From contig NZ_JQNA01000001.1 of the NCBI RefSeq assembly GCF_000745015.1, positions 1 through 64,000 of the forward strand: a stretch of DNA of 64,000 nt, in the 5' to 3' direction. The notes below the pieces were generated by a model. It had not been told where the DNA came from and ran no database searches. It saw only the letters and a list, made by a program, of their open reading frames with translations. This DNA is from Burkholderia sp. 9120. GTDB lineage: Bacteria > Pseudomonadota > Gammaproteobacteria > Burkholderiales > Burkholderiaceae. Made by a program: the position numbers and the translations under genes. Positions 1-9,386 of the stretch are shown here, piece by piece (positions within the stretch are counted from its first letter, which is position 1; every line of letters begins with the position of its first letter).

Positions 1-1
1 G

Positions 2-2728
2 CCTTCGGTGCGGTATCACGCGGCCGAAGGTGAACTGGCCGCGGGCGATGTGCAGTTGCCGTGGTCGTCGGTGGAACGCGCTGCCGACGCTTCCGAGCCG
101 CCGGTCGTGATCGGCCGTCTCGCGCGCGTGCTCGGCGCTCAGGTGCCGGGACGGCTGGTGGCCAGCGCGAAGAGCTGGCTGTCGCATGCATCAGTTGATC
201 GCGTCGCGCCGATCCTGCCGTGGGGCGCCGCCGACGACGTCCGCAAAGTCTCGCCGGTCGAAGCCAGCGCGAGCTATCTCGCGCATGTGCGCTCGGCGTG
301 GAACCAGCGTTATCCGGATGCGCCGCTCGAACAGCAGGACGTGGTGCTCACGGTCCCCGCTTCGTTCGACGAAGGCGCACGCGCGCTGACCGTGGCCGCG
401 GCGCGCATGGCCGGGCTACCCAAACTGAAACTACTGGAAGAGCCGCAAGCGGCCTTCTACGACTGGCTGTTTCATCATCGCGAACGGCTGGCGGACGAAC
501 TCGCGGCGTCCCGTCTCGTGCTGATCTGCGACGTGGGCGGCGGCACGACCGACCTCACGCTGATCGCCGTCGACGTGCGCGACGGCGAACCGCAGTTGAC
601 CCGCATCGGCGTGGGCAATCATCTGATGCTCGGCGGCGACAACATGGATCTCGCGCTCGCGCATCTGATGGAAGCGCGGCTGCCGGGCGGTGGCGAACGC
701 GCGCGGCTGTCGGCGGCGAGTTTGTCGCAACTGGTCGAGCGTTGCCGCGCGGCGAAGGAACAGTTGCTCGGGCCGCAGGCGCCCGACTCGGCGTCGATCA
801 CGCTGCTCGGCGCGGGCTCGAAGCTGATCGGCGGCGCGCGTAGTGCGCAGGTCACGCGGGACGAAGTGGAGCGGATCATCGTCGATGGCTTCTTTCCGAC
901 GGTGGCCTCGCATGAGCGGCCGGGTAGACCGCGTGGCGCGATCGTCGAGTTCGGCTTGCCGTATGCAACCGATGCGGCGGTGACGCGGCATATCGCGGCG
1001 TTTTTAAGCCGGTTTGCGGCGCAGTCGCGTCAGGCGTTGGGCGCGGGCGATGCTGCGGAAACTCCGGCAACAGACACGCTCGCCCCATTGCCGATTCCCG
1101 ACACGCTGCTGCTCAACGGCGGCGTATTCCGCGCCGAAGCCCTCACGCGACGTCTCGCCGACACCCTCGGCGCGTGGCGCGGCGAAGCGCTCAACGTGCT
1201 GCACAACGACAACCCCGACGTCGCCGTCGCGCGCGGCGCGGTCGCCTATTCACTGGCGCGTGCGGGCGCCGCGCCGAAAATCGGCGGCGGCTCGCCGCGC
1301 AGCTACTTCCTCGTTCTTGAGGAAAGCGGCGAACGCACCGATGCGAACACCGAAACCAACACCGCCGAACCCACGCGACGCGGCATCTGCCTGCTGCCGC
1401 GCGGCACCGAGGAAGGCCAGGAAATCCTGATCGCGGACCGCACGTTCGCGTTGCGTCTCGGTCACCCGGTGCGCTTCCACCTGGTGTCGTCGAGTGCGGA
1501 CACGGTCTATCGCGCTGGCGAGCTGATCGATCTCGCCGATGGCGATTTCGTGCGCCTGCCGCCGATCGCCACCGTCGTTCAACCGCGCGGCGCGAGCACC
1601 GCGCGCGAAACCGTCGTGCGGATCGCCACCTCGCTCACCGAAGTCGGCACGCTCGACGTGCACTGCATCGAACTCGACGATCCCGCGCAACGCTGGCTGC
1701 TCGAATTCCAGTTGCGCGGCGACACCGCGCAGGTGAATCTCGCCGCCGATCCGGCACAAGCGCGGCATCCGCGGCTTGACGACGCGATCGAACAGATCGA
1801 CCGCAGCTTCGGCACGCGCGCGCAGAAAATCGACCCGAAAGAAGTCAAGCGGTTGCGCGCGCAACTTGAGCAACTGCTCGGACCGCGCGACGGCTGGAAC
1901 AGCGCGCTGCTGCGCGAACTGTTCGGCGCGCTGTGGGAACGCGCGCGGCGTCGGCGGCGTTCGGCGGATCACGAGCGGTTGTGGCTGAATCTGGCCGGCT
2001 ATTGCGTACGCCCCGGCTTCGGCTATCCTCTCGACGCATGGCGCGTCGAACAACTCTGGACTTTGTTCGACGACGGCATTCAATACATCAACGAAAGCCA
2101 GGTCTGGTCCGAATGGTGGACGCTGTGGCGGCGCGCGGCCGGCGGTCTCGACGAAAGCGCGCAACTGCGCGTGCTCGACGCGATGGCGTATCTGCAAAAC
2201 GCCGCGCAATCGCGTCACAAGCTGCCGTTCGACGTCGCGAAAACCGGCATCGCCGATATGGTGCGGCTGAGTGCATCGCTTGAACGGATTCCTGTCGAGC
2301 GCAAGATCGAACTCGGCGAATCCGTGCTCGCGCGGCTGCAAAAGGCCACCGAAAATCATCAAAGCTGGTGGGCGGTCGGACGGATCGGCGCGCGGCGACC
2401 GTTCTACGGCAGCGCACATAGCGTGGTGCCGCCCGAGATCGCCGCGCAGTGGCTGAACGCGATACTCGCGCTCGACTGGAAGAAGGTCGACCCAGCCGCC
2501 TTTGCCGCGACGCAGATCGCCCGCATGACCGGCGACCGCTCGCGCGACCTCGCCGACGATTTACGTCATGTAGTCGTGCGAAGGCTCGAAGCGGCCAACG
2601 CGCCGCGCGCGTGGATCACGATGGTGAGCGAGAGCGTCGAACTCGATAACGCCGACGAAGGCCGCGTGTTCGGCGAGTCGCTGCCGGTGGGATTGAAGCT
2701 GATCGGGGCTATTGATAGCTCATCGTGA
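2..2728 (+). CDS. Hsp70-family chaperone-like protein (5' end outside window)
   Basis: The frame is open to the window edge. The N-terminal Hsp70 phosphate-1 motif (GIDLGTTN type) is absent, so the gene almost certainly begins upstream; the GTG at 8 is not a credible start. Visible Hsp70 ATPase marks are the phosphate-2 loop DVGGGTTDLT and the adenosine-type motif LLNGGVF. After the ATPase region comes a long C-terminal part with WLNLAGYCVRPGFG, unlike the DnaK substrate-binding domain and typical of large non-canonical bacterial Hsp70 relatives (DUF3731 type). More than 900 residues are visible. It probably acts as a cytoplasmic ATP-dependent chaperone; its substrate is unknown. The 3' end overlaps the convergent adhesin gene by 20 bp. 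Confidence 0.85.
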   Translation, partial: PSVRYHAAEGELAAGDVQLPWSSVERAADASEPPVVIGRLARVLGAQVPGRLVASAKSWLSHASVDRVAPILPWGAADDVRKVSPVEASASYLAHVRSAWNQRYPDAPLEQQDVVLTVPASFDEGARALTVAAARMAGLPKLKLLEEPQAAFYDWLFHHRERLADELAASRLVLICDVGGGTTDLTLIAVDVRDGEPQLTRIGVGNHLMLGGDNMDLALAHLMEARLPGGGERARLSAASLSQLVERCRAAKEQLLGPQAPDSASITLLGAGSKLIGGARSAQVTRDEVERIIVDGFFPTVASHERPGRPRGAIVEFGLPYATDAAVTRHIAAFLSRFAAQSRQALGAGDAAETPATDTLAPLPIPDTLLLNGGVFRAEALTRRLADTLGAWRGEALNVLHNDNPDVAVARGAVAYSLARAGAAPKIGGGSPRSYFLVLEESGERTDANTETNTAEPTRRGICLLPRGTEEGQEILIADRTFALRLGHPVRFHLVSSSADTVYRAGELIDLADGDFVRLPPIATVVQPRGASTARETVVRIATSLTEVGTLDVHCIELDDPAQRWLLEFQLRGDTAQVNLAADPAQARHPRLDDAIEQIDRSFGTRAQKIDPKEVKRLRAQLEQLLGPRDGWNSALLRELFGALWERARRRRRSADHERLWLNLAGYCVRPGFGYPLDAWRVEQLWTLFDDGIQYINESQVWSEWWTLWRRAAGGLDESAQLRVLDAMAYLQNAAQSRHKLPFDVAKTGIADMVRLSASLERIPVERKIELGESVLARLQKATENHQSWWAVGRIGARRPFYGSAHSVVPPEIAAQWLNAILALDWKKVDPAAFAATQIARMTGDRSRDLADDLRHVVVRRLEAANAPRAWITMVSESVELDNADEGRVFGESLPVGLKLIGAIDSSS

Positions 2729-3740
2729 ACGTCGCGAGCCCTTTCACCGTGCCGCCACTCACCGGCCCCGTGCGCACATAGCGCGCGCTCAACGGAATGC
2801 GGTTCGCCCCGGCGCTCATTTTTCCAACGAACGAAACATTCACGTCGCCGCTGTCCGGATCGTGCGGACCGAACGACAACGCTCTCGACTCCGACATGAT
2901 CTGCATCCCCACGCCTTTCGCGGTCGACCCCGCGGCGGCGCTCAGGATCGTCGACCGGTTGCCCGGGTTAGACGCGTCGTCGAGCGACAGATAGGCTCTC
3001 GCCGGCGCAGCGCAATTGAGCCCGATTGAAAACGGTGCAGCGCCGGCACTCGCCAGGTTCGACGGCGACACGCGCGGCGGCAACGCAACCTGAATCGCCC
3101 GGGTCGTGACGCTGCATGTGCCGGCCGTGAACATACTGCCGGGTGTCACGTGCTGCGTCCTGCTGACCGTATCGAAGCAGCGGCCGGCAAAGGTGACGGT
3201 GAGGCTCGGAATCGTCGTCAACGTGCCGCCGCCGAGCGGCCCCGTCACCACGAGTTCGGCCATGATGTGGTACTCGGCGGCATGGCTGACAGGTGGGAAA
3301 AAAACCGTGGAATACGGCGCGTTCCTGAACTGACCTTTCGATTGACGCTTGATCGAATAGCGCACGCCCAGGCCGGGCACATTGGTCGTGAAGAGTGAGG
3401 CAGAACCGGATGCCAACGTCCCGTTCACCGCGACCGTCTCGAAGATCCGGCAGAGAACCCGCGGCGTGCCCAGACCGACCTCATGGGAAGCCGATTGCAA
3501 CACCTGTCCCACCGATGGGTTGTTCGGAACCCGGATCGTCGGCGCAAACGCGAGGTTGGACAGCGACGTTCCGTTGCCCGGAAATCGGATCGAGCCAGTG
3601 AACGCCGCCGCGCCAGTTGCTTGCAGGAGCGCGGCGGCAAGCACGCCTGCACGCGCCGTGGCGAATCGTGTTCTGCACGAGGCCGTATTCGCGCACCTTC
3701 CACCGAACCCTCCGGTGCCCCAATTAACCTGATCGAACAT
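2709..3740 (-). CDS. Pilus-type adhesin / fimbrial protein (orphan)
   Basis: The 343-aa protein has an N-terminal hydrophobic stretch (AGVLAAALLQATGAAAF) that reads as a signal peptide after a basic leader. It then has Ser/Thr/Gly-rich beta-type sequence with cysteines spaced as in pilin-like domains and a C-terminus (GLATFTMSYQ) like chaperone-usher subunits, where the last strand is donated. I chose the ATG at 3740 because residues further upstream look non-coding. The length suggests a two-domain tip adhesin rather than a major pilin. No chaperone, usher or other pilin gene is nearby, so it is an orphan or works with a remote locus. The 3' end overlaps the Hsp70-like gene. Confidence 0.7.
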   Translation of the reverse strand: MFDQVNWGTGGFGGRCANTASCRTRFATARAGVLAAALLQATGAAAFTGSIRFPGNGTSLSNLAFAPTIRVPNNPSVGQVLQSASHEVGLGTPRVLCRIFETVAVNGTLASGSASLFTTNVPGLGVRYSIKRQSKGQFRNAPYSTVFFPPVSHAAEYHIMAELVVTGPLGGGTLTTIPSLTVTFAGRCFDTVSRTQHVTPGSMFTAGTCSVTTRAIQVALPPRVSPSNLASAGAAPFSIGLNCAAPARAYLSLDDASNPGNRSTILSAAAGSTAKGVGMQIMSESRALSFGPHDPDSGDVNVSFVGKMSAGANRIPLSARYVRTGPVSGGTVKGLATFTMSYQ

Positions 3741-3839
3741 CTTGACGCTCCGCGTGACCGCATGGATAGCAGGCGCCCATGCTAGCCACCGCGGCGGCGA
3801 AAGACCATGAGACCGATGTTCGCATCCGTTGCCCATAAA

Positions 3840-3878
3840 AAACCCGTCGTATCGTTGCCGATAGACGGGTTTCTTTTT
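3840..3878 (-). terminator. Rho-independent terminator after the SDR gene
   Basis: A 9-bp stem (AAACCCGTC at 3840-3848, GACGGGTTT at 3864-3872) has a further inner ATCG/CGAT pairing. It is flanked by T-rich sequence on the plus strand and by A residues that read as a U-tract on the minus strand. It lies about 50 bp past the stop of the minus-strand dehydrogenase gene, so its likely role is ending that transcript. It may also work in the other direction. Confidence 0.8.
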
Positions 3879-3926
3879 GCAGCGCCGGGCATTGCGCGGC
3901 TAGCGCCGCTGCGTCGCCGCTCGCCT

Positions 3927-4709
3927 TTACACCTGCGCCATGCCGCCATCCACAAACAATTCGATGCCCGTGATGTAGCTCGCGTCATCGGACGCCAGGA
4001 ACGATACCGCCTTGGCGATCTCATCGGCTTCGCCGACGCGGCCCAGCGGCGTCGTGTCGCTGACATGCTGGCGATAAGCTTCGATCTGCTCGTCGCTCAT
4101 CTTCAGTTCGGTTTTATAGGCGGGCGTCACCACCACACCCGGCGCGACCACGTTGACGCGAATGTCGCGCCCCTTCAGATCCGACGCCCACGTCCGCGCA
4201 AACGAACGCAACGCCGCCTTGGTCGCGGCATACACGCCAAAAGCCGGCACGCCCTGAATCGACGTGATCGACCCCGTCAGCACGATCGCACTGCCCGGCT
4301 TCATCAGCGGCAACGCTTTCTGCACCGTGAACAACGTGCCCTTGACGTTGATATCGAAGTACTTGTCGAACTGCTCCTCGGTAATCGCGCCAAGCGGTGA
4401 AAACTCGCCGCCGCCCGCGTTCGCGAACAGGATATCGAGCCGCTGATGCGCGGCCTGTACCGTGCTGAACATGCGGTCGAGGTCGACGGCCGACGCAATA
4501 TCCGCGCGAATCGCCACGGCGCCGTGACCGATCTGCTCGACCGCGGCGTCGAGTTCGGCCTGGCGGCGGCCGGTGATAAAGACCTTCGCGCCTTCCTGCG
4601 CGAAACGCACCGCGGCCGCAAGGCCGATACCGCTGCTGCCGCCGGTCACGAGCGCGATCTTGCCGGCATGTTTGCTGGCGTTGACGTTTTCAAGTGTGGA
4701 CTGGTTCAT
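3927..4709 (-). CDS. SDR-family NAD(P)-dependent oxidoreductase
   Basis: A 260-aa classical short-chain dehydrogenase. Visible marks are the cofactor glycine motif TGGSSGIG near residues 22-29, the NAGG motif, the catalytic Ser and the YxxxK pair (YAATK), and a C-terminal GIELFVDGGMAQV. The GR after the second beta strand (ITGRR) favours NADP(H). A good ribosome site (AGGAG, 6 nt before ATG) supports the start at 4709. It is divergent from a LysR gene, which probably controls it. The substrate cannot be read from sequence. Confidence 0.9.
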   Translation of the reverse strand: MNQSTLENVNASKHAGKIALVTGGSSGIGLAAAVRFAQEGAKVFITGRRQAELDAAVEQIGHGAVAIRADIASAVDLDRMFSTVQAAHQRLDILFANAGGGEFSPLGAITEEQFDKYFDINVKGTLFTVQKALPLMKPGSAIVLTGSITSIQGVPAFGVYAATKAALRSFARTWASDLKGRDIRVNVVAPGVVVTPAYKTELKMSDEQIEAYRQHVSDTTPLGRVGEADEIAKAVSFLASDDASYITGIELFVDGGMAQV

Positions 4710-4730
4710 GGAAAGCTCCTGGGTGACATC

Positions 4731-4766
4731 CGTTGAGTTCGTTAAGTTCGCTGAGGTCGCTTGACC
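4731..4766. repeat. Four imperfect 9-bp tandem repeats
   Basis: Units cgttgagtt, cgttaagtt, cgctgaggt and cgcttgacc follow one another in the SDR/LysR divergent intergenic region. They sit just upstream of the SDR start, so they could space promoter elements or arise from slippage. No function is evident. Confidence 0.6.
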
Positions 4767-4823
4767 CTTGACGTCAGCTTATTTGATGCGTCCATGGAGA
4801 TAAATAGCTATGCTGTGGTTTCT

Positions 4824-4843
4824 TTATCCACCGTTGTGGATAA
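4824..4843. promoter_or_regulatory. Perfect inverted repeat, candidate LysR operator
   Basis: TTATCCAC, a 4-bp spacer CGTT, then GTGGATAA form a perfect 8-bp dyad ending 17 bp before the LysR ATG at 4861. LysR-type regulators bind dyads in the divergent region and repress their own gene, which fits the position. No promoter hexamers were identified with confidence. Confidence 0.5.
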
Positions 4844-4860
4844 TCAATCGGAACTGGACC

Positions 4861-5787
4861 ATGGATCATTTGCAGGCAATCCGCATCTTCGCGCGCGTGG
4901 TGGAAACCGGCGGCTTCAGCCGCGCGGCGCAGTCGCTGCAAATGCCCAACGCCACGGTCAGCAAGTGGGTCAAATCGCTCGAAGATCACCTCGGCGTCAA
5001 ACTCCTGGAACGCAGCACGCGCAGCGTCAACGTCACGACCGAGGGCGCCGCGTATTACGAGCGCACCCGGCATCTGCTCAGCGAACTCGACGATATCGAG
5101 GCGACGCTCGGCCGTGACCGCGCGAGTCCACGCGGCGCGTTGCGGGTGGATAGCGGCGGCTCGACCGCGAGCGGCATTCTGATTCCGGCGCTGCCCGAGT
5201 TTTGCGCGCGTTATCCGGACATTCAGATGCAGTTGAGCGTGACGGACCGCACGGCGGATCTGATCGCCGAGAACATCGACTGCGCGATCCGCAGCACGGC
5301 GAATGACCCGGCGCTGGTCACGCAGGCCATCGGCACGCTGCGCTGGACTACCTGCGCGAGTCCGGCGTATCTGGCCGAACATGGCACACCGTTGCATCCG
5401 CAACAGATCGTCGACGACCGTCATGCGGTGGTCAGCTATTTCTCCGCGAGCACGGGGCTCACCCAGCCGCTGCAATTCACAGGCGATGCCGATGCCGATG
5501 GCAACGGCGAGCCCATCGTGCTCGAAGGCGTGCGCAGTCCGGTGATGGTGAGCGAAAGCAATGCGCACCTGGCCACCGCGCTAGCGGGCCTGGGCATTGT
5601 TCATACGTTGGATTTCATGGTGCGGCCCGCTATCGCGCGAGGCGAGCTGGTGCCGATTCTGGCGGACTACCGGCGTCCGCCGCTGGAGGTGTATCTCGCG
5701 TATCCGCCGAGCCGCCGTTACAGCACGAAGCTGCGGGTGTTCGCCGACTGGGTCAAACAGGTTTACGCGAACGTCCGGGAGCGTTGA
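4861..5787 (+). CDS. LysR-family transcriptional regulator
   Basis: The 308-aa protein begins MDHLQAIRIF, the usual start of the LysR winged helix-turn-helix. Helix-turn-helix residues (GGFSRAAQSLQMPNATVSKW) fall at about 18-37 and the effector-binding domain follows. An upstream in-frame start at 4810 would add 17 residues not typical of the family. It is divergent from the SDR gene, which is the likely target, and a perfect dyad lies in its leader. The sequence resembles the many LysR proteins paired with oxidoreductases; the effector is unknown. Confidence 0.9.
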   Translation: MDHLQAIRIFARVVETGGFSRAAQSLQMPNATVSKWVKSLEDHLGVKLLERSTRSVNVTTEGAAYYERTRHLLSELDDIEATLGRDRASPRGALRVDSGGSTASGILIPALPEFCARYPDIQMQLSVTDRTADLIAENIDCAIRSTANDPALVTQAIGTLRWTTCASPAYLAEHGTPLHPQQIVDDRHAVVSYFSASTGLTQPLQFTGDADADGNGEPIVLEGVRSPVMVSESNAHLATALAGLGIVHTLDFMVRPAIARGELVPILADYRRPPLEVYLAYPPSRRYSTKLRVFADWVKQVYANVRER

Positions 5788-5868
5788 GCGCGGCGGCGGA
5801 GAAGCGCTGCGTTAAGTGCGGATCGGGTTACCCGCGCCGCACGCGTCGCGTTACGTTCGCGTTACGTC

Positions 5869-6927
5869 TTACGCCATCGTCACCAGATTACGCCCCGCAT
5901 GCTTCGACCGATACAGCGCCCGGTCGGCGCTCGCAAATCCATCCCGATGTGCAGTTCGCGAGCCTTCGTTGATCCGCGTCATCGCACCGCCCACGCTCAC
6001 CGTCACCACGCCCAACGGCGACGCGCGATGTTCGATCGCCAGATCGACCACGCCCTGCCGCAACGTTTCCAGCGTGCCCTGTAGCGCCGCCGGTTCCGCG
6101 TGCAGCACCAGCAGACCGAATTCCTCGCCGCCCATGCGCCCGGCGATGATGCCTTCGCCATCGGCCGCGGCCTGCATCACCGACGCCACCTTGCGCAGGC
6201 AGTGATCGCCCGCCTGGTGACCATACGTGTCGTTGTATTGCTTGAACCAGTCCACGTCGACCACCACCGAACCCATCACGTCGCCGTCGCGCGCTTCTTT
6301 CCAGCGGCGCGCAATGCTCTCCAGCAGGAAGCGGCGGTTATACAACTGCGTCAGCGGATCGATCGCGGTGGCCGTGCGCATCTTCAGATCGTTTTCGATC
6401 ATCGCGCGCAGGTGGTAGAACACGCCGCGCTGACCTTCGTTGAGGCGGCCGGGCGACGGGTCCATCGCGCACAACGCGCCGACGATCTCGCCGTTCGGCG
6501 CGCGCAACGCGATCGCCGCGTAAAAGCGCACGAACGGATGACGCTGCACCAGCATGCACTCGCCGAAGCGGGCGTCGTCGTGCGCATCTTCGATCACGAA
6601 CAGGTCCGCGTCGCGCACCGCGTAGTCCGCGAGCGAGCGCGCGCGCGTGACGAGCGGCATCGCCATGCCGACTTCGGCGCGGTAATGCTGGTGTTCCTCG
6701 TCGAGCAGCGTGATCGCGGTAATCGCCGCGCCGGTTACGCTCTTCAGGATTTCCGCGGCGTGCGTGAAGCACTCGCGCATCACCTGATCGTCATGCAACA
6801 GCCACTCGATCACCGACGATTCCACCTCGGGTTCGCCCGCGATGGACGGGTCGACCGCCATCCGGCTGGACAAACGGTCGTTACTGTAAGCGAGTTGCAC
6901 GGCTGGGTTCCCGAATTTGATTTGCAT
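5869..6927 (-). CDS. GAF-GGDEF diguanylate cyclase
   Basis: About 352 aa: an N-terminal GAF-type sensor region (about residues 40-185) and a C-terminal GGDEF domain with active-site motif GGEEF, predicted to make cyclic di-GMP from two GTP. The substrate motif FKQYNDTYGHQAGD is present. The RxxD inhibitory site normally five residues before GGEEF is absent, so product inhibition may be lost. No membrane helix is seen, so it should be cytoplasmic. The start is uncertain: ATG at 6927 or 6942, or GTG at 6948; none has a strong ribosome site. It is divergent from the amidohydrolase gene. Confidence 0.88.
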   Translation of the reverse strand: MQIKFGNPAVQLAYSNDRLSSRMAVDPSIAGEPEVESSVIEWLLHDDQVMRECFTHAAEILKSVTGAAITAITLLDEEHQHYRAEVGMAMPLVTRARSLADYAVRDADLFVIEDAHDDARFGECMLVQRHPFVRFYAAIALRAPNGEIVGALCAMDPSPGRLNEGQRGVFYHLRAMIENDLKMRTATAIDPLTQLYNRRFLLESIARRWKEARDGDVMGSVVVDVDWFKQYNDTYGHQAGDHCLRKVASVMQAAADGEGIIAGRMGGEEFGLLVLHAEPAALQGTLETLRQGVVDLAIEHRASPLGVVTVSVGGAMTRINEGSRTAHRDGFASADRALYRSKHAGRNLVTMA

Positions 6928-7165
6928 GTGTGTCAACGGCATCGACACGCGAAACTTGAGCGCCTGTAACGGTTTGCAACGGGTTTTCGCGGGTCGGCGG
7001 CGAAACCGCCAGGCGGATGGGCCCGCTGCGTCAGGAAGTACAATTCACCCGCCGGACGTGCGCCGCCCGCGCCTGCTCAACAAACAGGCAGCGCACTCTT
7101 TCAGCAGACCATTGCTTATCGCCGACGCGCGCCCGGATCACGCGCATCGCAGCCGACCCGCTCTC

Positions 7166-8362
7166 ATGACCACCACCACCCACGCTTTGCTCATCACCAA
7201 CGTCCGTCTGCCGGACGGCGCCCGCGTCGACGTATCGATCGCCGACGGCCGCATCGCGGCGCTCGGCCCGAACCTGCCGCGCGAGCCCGGCGTGACGCGG
7301 GAGGACGGCGCGGGCGCGTTGCTGCTGCCCGGTTTCGTCGAAGGTCATACGCATCTGGACAAGACGCATTGGGGCTTGCCGTGGTATCGCAACGAGGTCG
7401 GCCCGAAGCTGACCGACCGGATCGAGAACGAACGGCGGTTTCGCGCGCAAGGCGATCACGATGCGGGCGTGCAGTCGCTCGCGCTCGCCCGTGCGTTCGT
7501 GCAGGCAGGCACGACGCGTTTGCGCACGCACGTGGATATCGACACCGACGCGGGGCTGCGTCATCTGGAAGGCGTGCTCGCCACACGCGACGCGTTGCGC
7601 GAGGTGCTGGAGATGCAGATCGTCGCGTTTCCGCAGTCGGGCGTGCTCGGGCGTCCCGGCACCGGCGCGTTGCTCGGGCAGGCGCTGGACGCCGGTGCGG
7701 ACGTGCTGGGCGCGCTCGATCCCGCGTTGATCGACGGCGATCCGGTGGCGTCGCTCGACCTGACGTTCGAACTCGCGCAACGCCACCAGAAGCCGATCGA
7801 CATTCACCTGCACGAGCCCGGCGAAGTGGGCGCTTTCACGCTCGGGTTGCTGCTCGATCGCGTCGCGGCGCTCGGCATGCAAGGCCGCGTGGTGGTCAGC
7901 CATGCGTTCTGTCTCGGCGCGCTGCCCGAACGTGAACGCGACGCATTGCTCGCGCGCCTCGCCGATCTGCGCGTCGCGCTGTTGACCACGGCCCCCGCTT
8001 CGACGCCGGTGCCGCCGCTGAAAGCCTGCCTTGAAAAAGGCGTCACGCTGTTCGGCGGCAACGACGGCATACGCGATACGTGGACGCCTTATGGCTCGCC
8101 GGACATGCTCGAGCGCGCGATGCTGATCGCGATGCGCTACGGCCTGCGTCGTGACGACGAGTTGGCCATCGCGTTCGATTGCGTCAGCACGACGGCCGCG
8201 CGCGCTTGCGGCTTCGCCGACTACGGCCTGTCTGCCGGCGCCCGCGCAGATCTGGTGCTGGTCGACGCGGACACGCTCGCGCAGGCGATCGTCGCGCGGC
8301 CCGCTCGCAAACTGGTGGTGGCGAACGGGCGGATCGTCGCCCGCCACCCCACACACGCTTAA
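7166..8362 (+). CDS. Amidohydrolase, cytosine-deaminase-like
   Basis: A 398-aa metal-dependent amidohydrolase of the CodA/AtzC branch. Visible are the first metal motif HTHLDK, the later IHLHEPGE, SHAF and GGNDGIRDTW motifs, and the closing ADLVLVDA segment of the composite beta domain. The ATG at 7166 starts the beta domain (ALLITNVRLPDG); the frame is open upstream but without family-like sequence. It hydrolyses a cyclic or linear amide or amidine C-N bond; the substrate cannot be assigned. A LysR gene starts 23 bp after its stop and may be co-transcribed. Confidence 0.85.
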   Translation: MTTTTHALLITNVRLPDGARVDVSIADGRIAALGPNLPREPGVTREDGAGALLLPGFVEGHTHLDKTHWGLPWYRNEVGPKLTDRIENERRFRAQGDHDAGVQSLALARAFVQAGTTRLRTHVDIDTDAGLRHLEGVLATRDALREVLEMQIVAFPQSGVLGRPGTGALLGQALDAGADVLGALDPALIDGDPVASLDLTFELAQRHQKPIDIHLHEPGEVGAFTLGLLLDRVAALGMQGRVVVSHAFCLGALPERERDALLARLADLRVALLTTAPASTPVPPLKACLEKGVTLFGGNDGIRDTWTPYGSPDMLERAMLIAMRYGLRRDDELAIAFDCVSTTAARACGFADYGLSAGARADLVLVDADTLAQAIVARPARKLVVANGRIVARHPTHA

Positions 8363-8385
8363 ACGACACCGCTTTTCGCACTGAC

Positions 8386-9339
8386 ATGATCAATCTCTTT
8401 CAGGCCATGCAGGCCTTCGTCAAGGTCGCCGAAGCGGGCAGCTTCGCGCAGGCCGCCGAGCAACTCAACGTCTCGACCTCCGTGGTGACGCGCCACGTGT
8501 CGAGCCTCGAAAAACATCTCGGTATCCGGCTGTTCCAGCGCACCACGCGCAAGGTCGTGCTGACCGAAGCCGGTGCGGATTACGCTGACGGTTGCCGCGT
8601 GGTGATGTCGGAACTGGAAGAGGTCGAATCGCGCGCGACCACCACGTCGAAGGAAGTCGCGGGCGATCTGCGTATCGTGGCGCTCGGCAGCTTCTCGCTG
8701 TTCCGGCTCACGCCGCTGTTCGCGGAATATCAGGCAAAGTTTCCGCAGGTGAATCTGCGCGTCACGCTCACCGAGAAACGGGTCGACCTGCTTGAAGGAG
8801 GATTCGACGTGGGGATCGTCACCGAACATATGATCCGTTCGGAGTCGCTGGTGGTGCGGCGACTGATCAACTCGCACGCGGTGCCGGTGGCGGCGGCCGC
8901 GTATCTGGCGCAGGCCGGCCAGCCGAAAACGCCGGCCGATCTGGCGCGGCATCGCGTGATTGCCGCCGCGCTCGACACCAGTCCGCAGACGTGGGTGTTC
9001 AGCCATAGCGGTGACAACGGCAGGCACGGTAACAACGGCACTGCGAACGGCACCGCGAACGGCACGGCGGGCAACGAAGAAAGCATCGCGCTCGACGCCT
9101 CGTTCACGGTCAACAGCATGATCATGCAGAAGCAGGCCACGCTAGGCGCGATGGGCATCGCGCTGTTGCCGCTCGAAATGGTCGCCGACGAATTGCGCAG
9201 CGGCACGCTCGTGCGCGTTCTCGACGACTATGCGGTCACCAACGGCGACGTGGCCGTGTCGCTCGTGTACCCCAGCCGCGAGTTCGTGCCGCGCAAGATT
9301 CGCGAGTTTATCGATCTGGCGGTGGGGTTTTTCAACTGA
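8386..9339 (+). CDS. LysR-family transcriptional regulator
   Basis: A 317-aa LysR protein starting MINLFQAMQAF, with a helix-turn-helix at about residues 18-37 (GSFAQAAEQLNVSTSVVTRH). The effector domain holds a low-complexity Asn/Gly/Thr/Ala insert (NGTANGTANGTAGN) at about residues 218-231, from a 12-bp tandem repeat near 9030-9075. It extends a surface loop between strands and keeps the frame. It follows the amidohydrolase gene closely and may regulate it. Confidence 0.88.
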   Translation: MINLFQAMQAFVKVAEAGSFAQAAEQLNVSTSVVTRHVSSLEKHLGIRLFQRTTRKVVLTEAGADYADGCRVVMSELEEVESRATTTSKEVAGDLRIVALGSFSLFRLTPLFAEYQAKFPQVNLRVTLTEKRVDLLEGGFDVGIVTEHMIRSESLVVRRLINSHAVPVAAAAYLAQAGQPKTPADLARHRVIAAALDTSPQTWVFSHSGDNGRHGNNGTANGTANGTAGNEESIALDASFTVNSMIMQKQATLGAMGIALLPLEMVADELRSGTLVRVLDDYAVTNGDVAVSLVYPSREFVPRKIREFIDLAVGFFN

Positions 9340-9386
9340 GCGCCTGACTCACAAAGCCAGACGCTCAAGGACCGCTCAAGGACCGC

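Noticed and set aside
1250..2419. 389-codon open frame antisense to the Hsp70-like gene
   Set aside because: Typical antisense frame of high-GC coding DNA; no ribosome site and no motif.
7031..8356. 441-codon open frame antisense to the amidohydrolase
   Set aside because: Antisense to a well-supported gene; Arg/Gln/Ala-rich translation with no recognisable domain.
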